Below the pieces are notes generated by a model. That model made no database searches, was not told the DNA's origin, and saw only the letters and a list, made by a program, of their open reading frames with translations. A program made the position numbers and the translations under genes. Of a stretch of DNA of 12,459 bases, positions 1 to 6,869 are shown in pieces. Source of the DNA: JBQTII01 sp052388275 (GTDB lineage Bacteria > Actinomycetota > Actinomycetes > Sporichthyales > Sporichthyaceae); NCBI GenBank assembly GCA_052388275.1, contig JBQTII010000144.1:1-12459 (forward strand). The letters are read 5' to 3'. Positions within the stretch are counted from its first letter, which is position 1, and every line of letters starts with the position of its first letter.

Positions 1-1858
1 CGCCCTGGCCCAGCCCGTTCGCTGTGAAGGTCACCGCCGCGGGGCAGCGCACGATCGTGCCGCTGCCCGGGGTGCTGCCCGGGGTGCAGGTGAAGGTGAC
101 GCGCACATCGGCACGGTAGAAGCCGAACGCGGACTTCGCGACCGCGCTGGTCTCGACCGCCGTGATCGTCGGGTTCGACGGGTTACCCGGCATCTGCGGT
201 TCGAACGCCCCGGCGGTGCAGGTGACCAGGCCGGTGAACCCTGGCCGCGGCAACACGCGTTGGTCGCTCGCCAGGCAGGACGCGATCGGCACGGAGTTGA
301 TCGCCGGGTTGACCCCGGTGAAGCCGATCGTGGTCGTGGTCCCGCCGTTGTCGGTCAACACCGTCAGGTTGGTCGCGACTGCGGGGTTGTTCGTGGCGCC
401 CGCGCAGCTCGCGTCGCTCGCGGTGGTGGTGGAGCTGGTGAGCGCCCCCGCACAGTTCGCCCGGGCGCCCGCCTGGTTGGCCAGCAGCGAGGCGCGCAGT
501 TCGGCGCTGATCGCGGTCGCGGCCAGGCGCACCCCGTTGACGGTGGACGCGGCGCCCGCTGCGCCCGCAGGTCCCGCCATACCCGCCATGGGAGCGGGGG
601 GCGGGGCCGGGACCGGGTCGACGAGGTTGCCGGGGAAGGGGATCCCGGCAGCCCCCGCGGCTCCTCCCATTCCCGGAGCGCCGGCCAGGCCACCCGAGTT
701 CCCCACCACGGTCGTGTGGGTCAGGGTCGCGCGCCCGCCGGTGATGGAGATACCGCCGAAGTCCCCCGCGGCGCCGGCCACGCCGCCGGCCGCGCCGTTG
801 CCGCCGTTACCGGCGGGCTTGACCACGATGTTCCCGTCGGCGCCCGCGCCTCCGCGTCCGCCCTCACCGCCGACACCGCCGGTTCCGGCGGTGTTATTGG
901 CGTTGGTGGTGGTGGTGATGGTCAGCGTGCCGCCCGCGAAGGCGATGCCGCCCGCGGCCCCGCCGGCGCCGCCGACCGCGCCGGGGGCGCCGTTGCCGCC
1001 GGCCCCGGTAGCCGGGGTGACGGTGTTGCGGGCACCGTCACCGCCGCGCCCGCCCAGACCGCCGATACCGCCGGTCCCGGCTGTGTTGGCGGAGATCGTG
1101 CTCTCGATGATCGTCAGGTCGGCGGACCCGGTCACGGCGATCCCGCCGCCCAGCCCGCCGGCGCCGCCCACGGTGGGACCGTTGGGCGGCGCGAGCGGTG
1201 CGTTGCCGCCGTTGGCTGCGGCCACCGTGCCGGAGGAACTGCCCGAGGCGCCGTTGGCGCCATCGCCGCCCCGCCCGCCGGCCCCGGCGCGGTTGGAGGT
1301 CACCACGGACTGGGCGATGGTCAGCGGGCCAGAGCCGGTGACCAGGATCCCGCCCCCGGCTGCCCCCGCCATGCCGACGGAGGCCGCGGCGAGGTTGCCG
1401 CCGGTGAGGGTGAGGCGCTCGAAGCGGACCGGGAAGCTGCCGGTGAGCCGCGCGACCCTGCGGTCGGTGCCGGGACGGATCGTGACCTGGTTGGCCGCGG
1501 TCCCCCTGATGGTCAGCGATGCCGGGCTGTTGGCCAAGGAGATGAGCAGCCCATCGGTCGAGGTGGCGCTTTCGGTGTAGACCCCCGGCGCCACGTTGAT
1601 CGTGATGTTCTCCCCGGCGGGCCGGTTCGCGGCGGCCGTCAGCGCGCGCCCGACGAAGGCGCAGGGGCTGGCTGAGGAGCACGCGTTCCCGGAGCCCGAG
1701 GGGCTCACGAAGAACGCCGTGTCTACCGCGCTGGCGGGGGTGGCCGCCAGGACGAGCGCGAGGGAGCCGGCCAGACCGGCGGCGGTGCCCAGCGCGAGCG
1801 CCCGGGCGCCGCGGGGGAGACCGCTGCCGCGCTCGCGGGGGAGGGTGTGCTTGGACAT
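1..1858 (-). CDS. Secreted Gly-rich parallel beta-helix protein with choice-of-anchor Q-like motif (partial, 3' end beyond left edge)
   Basis: The reading frame is open from an ATG at 1858 to the left edge, about 619 residues, without a stop. A purine-rich ribosome site (GGAAGG, 1867-1872) precedes the ATG. Residues 1-44 form a signal peptide with a basic start, a hydrophobic Ala/Leu core and an ASA cleavage site. Next comes FFVSPSGSGNAC, the usual opening of actinobacterial beta-helix surface proteins. Residues about 170-400 hold four imperfect coils of 64-69 residues, each a beta-rich LTI-type strand followed by an N-x-A/G-G-x-G-G stretch and Gly-rich loops. Further on, a DQR...PRPG...GAFEPQ segment matches the end of choice-of-anchor Q domains. 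After it lies a Cys-containing segment that may be another beta domain. Role: probably extracellular adhesin or structural protein; no enzymatic motif is seen. Its membrane or wall anchor, if any, lies beyond the window. The family call is good; the function is unknown. Confidence 0.85.
   Translation of the reverse strand, partial: MSKHTLPRERGSGLPRGARALALGTAAGLAGSLALVLAATPASAVDTAFFVSPSGSGNACSSASPCAFVGRALTAAANRPAGENITINVAPGVYTESATSTDGLLISLANSPASLTIRGTAANQVTIRPGTDRRVARLTGSFPVRFERLTLTGGNLAAASVGMAGAAGGGILVTGSGPLTIAQSVVTSNRAGAGGRGGDGANGASGSSSGTVAAANGGNAPLAPPNGPTVGGAGGLGGGIAVTGSADLTIIESTISANTAGTGGIGGLGGRGGDGARNTVTPATGAGGNGAPGAVGGAGGAAGGIAFAGGTLTITTTTNANNTAGTGGVGGEGGRGGAGADGNIVVKPAGNGGNGAAGGVAGAAGDFGGISITGGRATLTHTTVVGNSGGLAGAPGMGGAAGAAGIPFPGNLVDPVPAPPPAPMAGMAGPAGAAGAASTVNGVRLAATAISAELRASLLANQAGARANCAGALTSSTTTASDASCAGATNNPAVATNLTVLTDNGGTTTTIGFTGVNPAINSVPIASCLASDQRVLPRPGFTGLVTCTAGAFEPQMPGNPSNPTITAVETSAVAKSAFGFYRADVRVTFTCTPGSTPGSGTIVRCPAAVTFTANGLGQG
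640..1340 (-). repeat. Four imperfect Gly-rich beta-helix repeats of about 200 bp
   Basis: Within the beta-helix gene, the conserved Asn codon of the motif N-x-A/G-G-x-G-G falls at 1292-1294, 1085-1087, 893-895 and 698-700, giving periods of 207, 192 and 195 bases, all multiples of three. Each unit has a short hydrophobic Thr/Ile strand, the Asn, then GGxGGxGG-type loops. The protein pattern is better conserved than the DNA, so these are old protein repeats rather than a recent tandem duplication. Confidence 0.7.
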
Positions 1859-1948
1859 CGACGCCGCCTTCCGCGCGGACGTCAGATGCAAGGCCGACAC
1901 GGATTGCACCGCGTCGCACGAGACCCCCACCTGCCCGCGACAGTGCCG

Positions 1949-1978
1949 AATGTAGACAGGCCCGGCGCTGAGGATCAA
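1949..1978 (-). promoter_or_regulatory. Candidate promoter for the beta-helix protein gene
   Basis: On the minus strand TTGATC (1973-1978) is followed after 18 bases by TACATT (1949-1954), a reasonable match to a vegetative -35/-10 pair. The resulting 5' leader would be about 80-85 bases and contains the GGAAGG ribosome site. This is motif matching only, in a G+C-rich genome where such matches also occur by chance. Confidence 0.35.
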
Positions 1979-2095
1979 GGTCGACACACCGTGGAAAACG
2001 GCTCGGGATAGGCCGCTGACCTGCGGAAACACCACAGATTGGGGCACAAGGGACAGGCCGGTGTTCCCACGTTCGGCCTAGTCACGCGCGCCCGG

Positions 2096-2101
2096 TAGCG
2101 T
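2096..2101 (+). promoter_or_regulatory. Leaderless-type -10 element (TAGCGT) before the deaminase gene
   Basis: TAGCGT fits the actinobacterial TANNNT -10 pattern. Only 7 bases lie between its last T and the ATG at 2109, so transcription would begin at or next to the start codon. No Shine-Dalgarno sequence lies upstream of the ATG, as expected for a leaderless mRNA. No clear -35 box is visible. Confidence 0.45.
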
Positions 2102-2108
2102 CGCCTTG

Positions 2109-3515
2109 ATGCCCACCGAACCACCGCCGCAGCCCGTCGTGGCCGATCTCGTCGTGCGCAACGCCCGGTTGGTGGCCACCTGTGATGACGGTGGCCGGGA
2201 GCTGCGCGGCGGCTGGGTCGCCATCACCGCCGGGGCGATCAGCGGCCTCGGCGCCCAGAGTGAACCGCCGCCGGCCAGGCGGACGATCGATGCCGGCGCA
2301 GCCCTGGTGACCCCAGGGCTGGTGAACACCCACCATCACCTGTTCCAGAACCTCACCCGCGCTTTCGCACCGGCGACCGGCCTGGGCCTGTTCGGCTGGC
2401 TCAGCACCCTGTATCCGCACTGGACCGGAATCGACGCCGAGGCCTCCTACCTGGCGACCTGGGTGGGGGCGGTGGAATTGGCCCTCGGCGGCGCGACGAC
2501 CTCCAGCGATCACCTCTATATCGCCCCGCGCGGCGGCGGGGACCTGTTCGCGGCCCAGATCGCGGCGGCCGCCGAGGTCGGGCTGCGCTTTCACGCGACC
2601 CGCGGCTCGATGACGATGAGCATCAAGGACGGCGGCCTGCCCCCGGAGGAGTTGGTGCAGGACGACGACGAGGTACTCGCCGACTGCGAGCGCCTCGTCG
2701 CCGCGCACCACGACCGCAGCCCGCTCGCGATGACCCGCCTCGCCCTGGCGCCCTGCGCGCCGTTCAACGTCAGCCCCTACCTGATGCGCGAGAGTGCAGA
2801 ACTGGCCCAGCGCCTGGATGTGCGCCTGCACACCCACCTCGCCGAGGACCCCGACGAGGAGGCGTTCTGCCTCGAACGCTTCGGGGCACGCCCGGTTCAG
2901 GTGCTCGCCGACCTCGGCTGGCTGTCCGAGCGCACCTGGGTAGCGCACTGCATCCACCCGAACGCGGCCGAGATCGCCCGGCTCGGCGCCGCCGGGGTCG
3001 GCGTCGCGCACTGCCCGAGCTCCAACGCGCTGCTCGGCGGCGGCGGGATCGCCCCGGTGCGGGCCCTGGCGGCGGGCGGCTCACCGGTCGGGCTGGGATG
3101 TGACGGGTCGTCGTCCAACGATTCGGCCTCGCTGTGGCAGGAGGCTCGGATGGCGCTATTGATGGGTCGTCAGCTCGGCGGCGCCGGCGCGCTGAGCGCC
3201 CGGGACGTGCTGTGGATGGCTACCCGCGGTGGCGCCCGGTGTCTGGGGCGCGAGGGGGAGATCGGCCAGCTGAGCGTCGGCGCGGCAGGGGATCTGGCGG
3301 TCTGGGACCAGACTGGTCCGGCTTTCGCCGGGGCGCACACCGACCCGATCGAGGCCTGGCTGCGCTGCGGGCCCACCGCCGCGCGGTACACGATCGTGGC
3401 TGGGCGGGTGCTCGTCGAGGACTACCGCCCCGTCGACCCGGCGCTGCCGGAGATTCTTGCCCGGCATGCGGCGGTGTCCAGGCGGTTGCAATTCACTGGG
3501 CGGACGCCGACCTGA
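2109..3515 (+). CDS. 8-oxoguanine deaminase-like amidohydrolase
   Basis: A 468-residue metal-dependent hydrolase of the amidohydrolase superfamily (ATZ/TRZ-like cytosine/guanine deaminase group). The best match from memory is 8-oxoguanine deaminase, which converts 8-oxoguanine to urate and ammonia in the cytoplasm. Visible metal and catalytic positions are NTHHH (His75, His77), LHTHLAE (His241/His243, Glu246), AHCIH (His280) and the GCDGSSSND motif (Asp332). The segments LFGWLSTLYP, HATRGSM, GGLPPEE and LAPCAPF are typical of the 8-oxoguanine branch rather than of ordinary guanine deaminase. Length is normal. A TTG three bases upstream could also be read as a start, but ATG at 2109 fits the leaderless -10 box. 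The gene stands alone between minus-strand envelope genes and converges on the DUF1906 gene, so the context adds nothing about its role. Activity on isoguanine or other azapurines or triazines cannot be excluded. Confidence 0.88.
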   Translation: MPTEPPPQPVVADLVVRNARLVATCDDGGRELRGGWVAITAGAISGLGAQSEPPPARRTIDAGAALVTPGLVNTHHHLFQNLTRAFAPATGLGLFGWLSTLYPHWTGIDAEASYLATWVGAVELALGGATTSSDHLYIAPRGGGDLFAAQIAAAAEVGLRFHATRGSMTMSIKDGGLPPEELVQDDDEVLADCERLVAAHHDRSPLAMTRLALAPCAPFNVSPYLMRESAELAQRLDVRLHTHLAEDPDEEAFCLERFGARPVQVLADLGWLSERTWVAHCIHPNAAEIARLGAAGVGVAHCPSSNALLGGGGIAPVRALAAGGSPVGLGCDGSSSNDSASLWQEARMALLMGRQLGGAGALSARDVLWMATRGGARCLGREGEIGQLSVGAAGDLAVWDQTGPAFAGAHTDPIEAWLRCGPTAARYTIVAGRVLVEDYRPVDPALPEILARHAAVSRRLQFTGRTPT

Positions 3516-3558
3516 CGGACCTTCAGAACCTGACGCTCTGATGTTCCGGGGCTGTCCG
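3516..3558. terminator. Possible weak bidirectional terminator between converging genes
   Basis: In the 49-base gap between two converging stop codons, two nested inverted repeats occur: CGGAC (3516-3520) with GTCCG (3554-3558), and TCAGA (3523-3527) with TCTGA (3537-3541). The arms are short, the internal loop is uneven and there is no T-run, so this is only a weak candidate. Confidence 0.2.
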
Positions 3559-3564
3559 AGAGAG

Positions 3565-4920
3565 TCAACTGTTGCAGGCGGGTACCGCAGCGGTGCGACC
3601 AAAGGGCTCCGGGCGGGCGAGGATCGCGCCCGACATCCACCCCGCGCCGCCGAGCCGTCCCCAGTAGCCGGGGCGCCCACGCGTCATCCCGGCCCGCTCG
3701 CAGTCGATCCAGATCAGCGTGCCGGCCGGAATCCTGCGCACGATGGGTGAGGTGGCGTCAGCGCTGAGGCGGTGAAAGGCGGCCCTGGGGCGGACCTGGA
3801 AGGCCACCGTGCACGGCGGGATCGCGGGAGTGCCGCCCACCGATGCGAGCGCTGCGCCGGGCACATAGGAACCGCCGACGAGCTTGTGCCAGGTACCCGT
3901 GGTGGTCAGCAGGCGACAGATCACCTCCACCCGGGTTTGCGGCGGCAAGGATCCGGTGATGGCGGAGGTGACGCTCGGGGCGCTGGTCGTGCTGGCCGGG
4001 AATGCCGTGGCGACCAGGTGCGCCCAGGCGACCGTGGCCACCGGCGCGTTGACGATATTGCTGTCGATCAGCAACGTTCGCCCGCCGTGGGTCTCGCGGT
4101 GATCGCCCACGAACTGCTTGATCCGCTGCCCGAGCGGCCAATGCTCGTCGGGCACTCCCGACCATCCACTCAGGTTGGGCGAGCGGTCCCACTGCGCGCT
4201 CCAGATCGCGTCCAGGCGCAGGTAGTCGGGTGCCCCGTGAGTGCTCGACAGGTCCCGCACCAGGGAGTGGAGATTGCCGTAGGCGCCGGCGAGGTAACCC
4301 TCCTGGTGCAACGCACCGGTCCACCCGCTCAAATAGGAGCGTACGGCGTGCGCGCACTCGATGTCGGCGAGTCGGAAGGACTCAATGTCGGAGTACAGCG
4401 CGCGGCCCGGTGCTATTCCGAGGCTCCGTGCTGCCGCCACCGACTCGGCGCCGGCCCGCCGGCCCTGGCTGCGCGCCGTCGCGGGGTCCCGGCTGAATCC
4501 GCGCAACCGCCTGTTGTCCGCGCAGGGGGCCTGTTTGCCGACGTCGAGCGGGATGAGTTTCCAGCCTTGCAGCGAGACCGCACGCACCCAGTCGGCGGTG
4601 AGGTTGCGTTGCTCGCAGGCCCGGTGCTCGCCGCTGATGTAAATGCCGATGGCCCGGTAGGGGGACTCGCGCCAGGCCGCCATGGTCGCGGTCGTCGGTG
4701 CGTCGCAGACGTCGAAGGCCAGGCCGCTGAACCGGGTGGACGAGGCCCCCGCCGGGTAGCGCACGGCGTCGGTGGGGCCGGCCTGCGCCTTACCGGCGAG
4801 CAGGACCACCGACGTGGCCAGCAGCGCCCCGACGGTGAGGCAGCTGCCGGCGAGCCGACGCAGTCGCTGGGTGCGTCGCGGCTGCGCGCGGAGCAGGTGG
4901 TGACCGAAGACCAGCCTCAT
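3565..4920 (-). CDS. Secreted Rv2525c-like (DUF1906) glycoside-hydrolase-like protein with SH3-like tail
   Basis: A 451-residue exported protein. Residues 1-47 carry a long Arg-rich start, a hydrophobic core and a likely cleavage after GKAQA. There is no strict twin-arginine RRxFLK motif. Residues about 62-290 match the DUF1906/Rv2525c family, a TIM-barrel fold related to GH25 lysozymes: GLAFDVCDAP (Asp70), a SPYRAIGIYISG strand, QAPC, a YSDIE motif (Asp178, Glu180), an IWSAQWD segment and a final IDSN. The acidic residues at barrel strand ends are those proposed as catalytic in the family, whose substrate is not settled and which is thought to act on the cell wall. Residues about 328-360 and 390-435 look like two SH3-type beta modules, possible wall-binding domains. 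The ATG overlaps the stop of the upstream NlpC/P60 gene by 4 bases, implying translational coupling and a shared task in the wall. Confidence 0.82.
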   Translation of the reverse strand: MRLVFGHHLLRAQPRRTQRLRRLAGSCLTVGALLATSVVLLAGKAQAGPTDAVRYPAGASSTRFSGLAFDVCDAPTTATMAAWRESPYRAIGIYISGEHRACEQRNLTADWVRAVSLQGWKLIPLDVGKQAPCADNRRLRGFSRDPATARSQGRRAGAESVAAARSLGIAPGRALYSDIESFRLADIECAHAVRSYLSGWTGALHQEGYLAGAYGNLHSLVRDLSSTHGAPDYLRLDAIWSAQWDRSPNLSGWSGVPDEHWPLGQRIKQFVGDHRETHGGRTLLIDSNIVNAPVATVAWAHLVATAFPASTTSAPSVTSAITGSLPPQTRVEVICRLLTTTGTWHKLVGGSYVPGAALASVGGTPAIPPCTVAFQVRPRAAFHRLSADATSPIVRRIPAGTLIWIDCERAGMTRGRPGYWGRLGGAGWMSGAILARPEPFGRTAAVPACNS

Positions 4921-6740
4921 TCCTGCTCACCGGGAACGGGCCCGGCGCCCGGAATCACCTGGCCGGCGACGCCTTGGTGCGGGCTGAAGACGCCACGACG
5001 CGCGCTGGTGCCCAGCCCGAGGGCGACGAAGAGCAGTCCCAGTCCGGCGATCAGGATGGTTCCGGCCGGCGAGGTCTGCTCCACGTTGGCGGTAAGCCTG
5101 TCGGCGAGCAACTCCTGACTCATCGCCGCAGCGTCGATCTCGCGCTGCTCCGCACGCGCCACCTCGACCGAGGTCACCGTGAGGTCCTGGGAGAGCGTGT
5201 CCGAACTGGGATCCAGGGCAGCCATCGGGCCTTCGCCCTCGACCTGCGCGGCCAGCTCCGGGCTCCACGGTATCCCGGGCAGCAGCGCAAGCGCATCGTC
5301 GGGATTCCACTCGGTGTACGCCGCGGCCAGTCTGATGGTGTCGAGGTCCTCCACCATCGGCACGCCTGGAACGGTGAGCTCCGGGAGGATCACCTGCGGC
5401 TCGGGCGACGTCGGCATGGGAATGCCCTCGCTCGGCGGCGCCACCGGGGGAGTCAGTGGCGGGGTCGCCGGGACCGGAACCGCGACGTCGCGCATCCCGC
5501 GGTACTTCAGCGCGCCGTAGCCCTGGTTGAGGTAGTACCGCAGGGAGGCGCCACGCACGAATCGGGGGGTAGCCCCGGTGGCGTACTGCTCGAAGAAATC
5601 GAAGCGCGTCTTGGACTCATCCGACCAGCCGGCGAAGAGCACCACGTGCTTGCCCGCGAGGTTGAGGATGTCCCCGGGCTTCAGAGCGCTGGACGGGATA
5701 CGGTCGGAGATCGTCTTGAGGTTTCCGGTCCAGTAGTTCACCCGTTGATCGGTGCGCCACGCCATCGACACGAACCCGGAGCAGTCCTGGCGGAAGCTGC
5801 CGTTGCCGTCGGTCCACCACCGGCTCTGGCTGTAGGGGACCTTCTGCACGACCCAGCTGATCGCCTTGGCGATCGCCTCGGCGCGGGTGATCGTGCCCGA
5901 ACGCCCCGGGGTGGCCCAGTTCGGCCGGAACGACACCGAGCGCCGCACAACCGCCGTCGGCGGGGGGTTCTGGGGAGATTCGACGACGGGAGCGATGGGC
6001 ATCGCGGGAGGGGGCGGGAGTGCCGGAGTTACCGGGGCGGGCGCCGGCGGGGCCATCTCATCGTCGTCATCGTCGTCATCGTCATCGTCGTCGTCATCGT
6101 CGTCATCGTCGTCCGTCATGTCGGGGAACGGGACGGTCGAGGCGAAGTCCGGCTCGACGGGCGTCTCGGCCGGCGCCACCGGTCGGGACACCGGAGCGAC
6201 CGGAGCGACCGGTGCGGTGACAGGCTCGGGCGCCGCGGCGATGGGGGCCGGATCGCTCATTGCCGGCTCGGTGGCGCCCAGGTCGATCATCGGCGGCATC
6301 GGGTCGAGGGCCATGTCGGGATCGGAGCCGTCATCGACCAGCTCGTCGTCCGCGATGTCCATCACGTCAGGCGTCGTCATGATCGCGTCGTCGCCCGCGG
6401 GCATCGTCTCCAGGTCGCTGATCGGCTCGGGTGCAGACAGTGCCGGGGCGACATCCATCGGCGCCGGTTCGACGATCGCCACATCGTCGATGGTGCACAG
6501 CGGGGCGGCAGCGCCCAGCAGTCCCCGCGTCATCGCGAACCAGTCCGTGGCGCTCATCCCGAACTCGGGAGGCATCGGCACCTTGGTGCCCTCAGGCGAC
6601 GCGGTGGGGCTGCTGCACGCCGCGGCGGCGGAGTTCATCCCCAGGGCGGAGACCCCGACCATGCTGGTTCCGAGGAGGCCGCAACTCAAGGCGGCGGCGA
6701 CGGCGGGCCGCAGGCGGCGGTGGGCGAACTTACGGGGCAT
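4917..6740 (-). CDS. Membrane-anchored NlpC/P60-like (C40) peptidase with poly-Asp tract
   Basis: A 607-residue exported protein, probably a peptidoglycan endopeptidase. The N-terminus (residues 1-41) is a signal peptide ending in AAA. Residues about 42-275 form an acidic, Pro/Ala-rich linker containing 18 consecutive Asp residues (210-227). Residues about 285-420 form the NlpC/P60-like domain: PYSQSRWW, QDCSGFVSMAW with nucleophile Cys320, GKHVVLFAGW with His365, and an FFEQYA segment with Glu384 as the likely third polar residue. A second Pro-rich region follows. Residues about 560-579 make one transmembrane helix followed by Arg-Arg and a short tail, with no LPXTG motif, so the protein is probably tethered to the membrane with its catalytic domain outside. 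A GGGAG ribosome site lies 6 bases before the ATG. It sits 129 bases after the PstB-like gene and overlaps the DUF1906 gene. Substrate is inferred from the family only. Confidence 0.85.
   Translation of the reverse strand: MPRKFAHRRLRPAVAAALSCGLLGTSMVGVSALGMNSAAAACSSPTASPEGTKVPMPPEFGMSATDWFAMTRGLLGAAAPLCTIDDVAIVEPAPMDVAPALSAPEPISDLETMPAGDDAIMTTPDVMDIADDELVDDGSDPDMALDPMPPMIDLGATEPAMSDPAPIAAAPEPVTAPVAPVAPVSRPVAPAETPVEPDFASTVPFPDMTDDDDDDDDDDDDDDDDDDEMAPPAPAPVTPALPPPPAMPIAPVVESPQNPPPTAVVRRSVSFRPNWATPGRSGTITRAEAIAKAISWVVQKVPYSQSRWWTDGNGSFRQDCSGFVSMAWRTDQRVNYWTGNLKTISDRIPSSALKPGDILNLAGKHVVLFAGWSDESKTRFDFFEQYATGATPRFVRGASLRYYLNQGYGALKYRGMRDVAVPVPATPPLTPPVAPPSEGIPMPTSPEPQVILPELTVPGVPMVEDLDTIRLAAAYTEWNPDDALALLPGIPWSPELAAQVEGEGPMAALDPSSDTLSQDLTVTSVEVARAEQREIDAAAMSQELLADRLTANVEQTSPAGTILIAGLGLLFVALGLGTSARRGVFSPHQGVAGQVIPGAGPVPGEQE
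6060..6113 (-). repeat. Triplet microsatellite coding for 18 Asp
   Basis: Eighteen consecutive GAC/GAT codons (seen on the plus strand as an irregular mix of GTC and ATC triplets) encode Asp210-Asp227 of the NlpC/P60 protein. The triplet array could vary in length by slippage without a frameshift. A pure Asp run is strongly negative and could bind calcium or cationic wall components outside the cell. Confidence 0.9.
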
Positions 6741-6746
6741 CAGGGG

Positions 6747-6751
6747 CTCCC
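6747..6751 (-). promoter_or_regulatory. Ribosome binding site of the NlpC/P60 gene
   Basis: GGGAG on the minus strand, 6 bases before the ATG at 6740. It supports this start codon. Confidence 0.6.
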
Positions 6752-6869
6752 AGACGGGTGGACGCGAGCGCGGGGTGTGTGTCGGGAGCGAGTGTGGCGG
6801 GGCGAGGTGGAAGGCGGCGGGCCCGAATGTGAACGCCGGACGGGGCAGCGGTTAAGCAGCCCGCCGTGG

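Larger units (their letters stand above)
1859..2108. other. Divergent intergenic region, 250 bp
   Basis: This is the only sizeable non-coding stretch. It separates the minus-strand beta-helix gene from the plus-strand deaminase gene and should hold both promoters. Apart from the two candidate promoter elements listed separately I see no strong inverted repeat, riboswitch-like fold or tRNA. Its base composition is less G+C-extreme than the genes. Confidence 0.6.

Noticed and set aside
162..1580. Long plus-strand open frames of about 470 codons, rich in Pro/Ala or Gly/Arg
   Set aside because: They are antisense to the beta-helix surface gene, which has a signal peptide, ribosome site and family motifs. 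The Pro-rich product simply mirrors its Gly-rich coils.
1038..1919. A 293-codon minus-strand frame overlapping the start of the beta-helix gene
   Set aside because: It is an out-of-frame, Arg-rich translation of the same region with no motif, and it runs through the ribosome site of the real gene.
6060..6113. Triplet array as a CRISPR or structural DNA repeat
   Set aside because: There are no spacers and the array is entirely in frame within a coding gene. It is a poly-Asp codon run.
6741..6869. Promoter or small gene in the 129-base gap before the NlpC/P60 gene
   Set aside because: No good promoter pair, stable hairpin with T-run or credible small frame was found. Only the ribosome site next to the ATG is supported.
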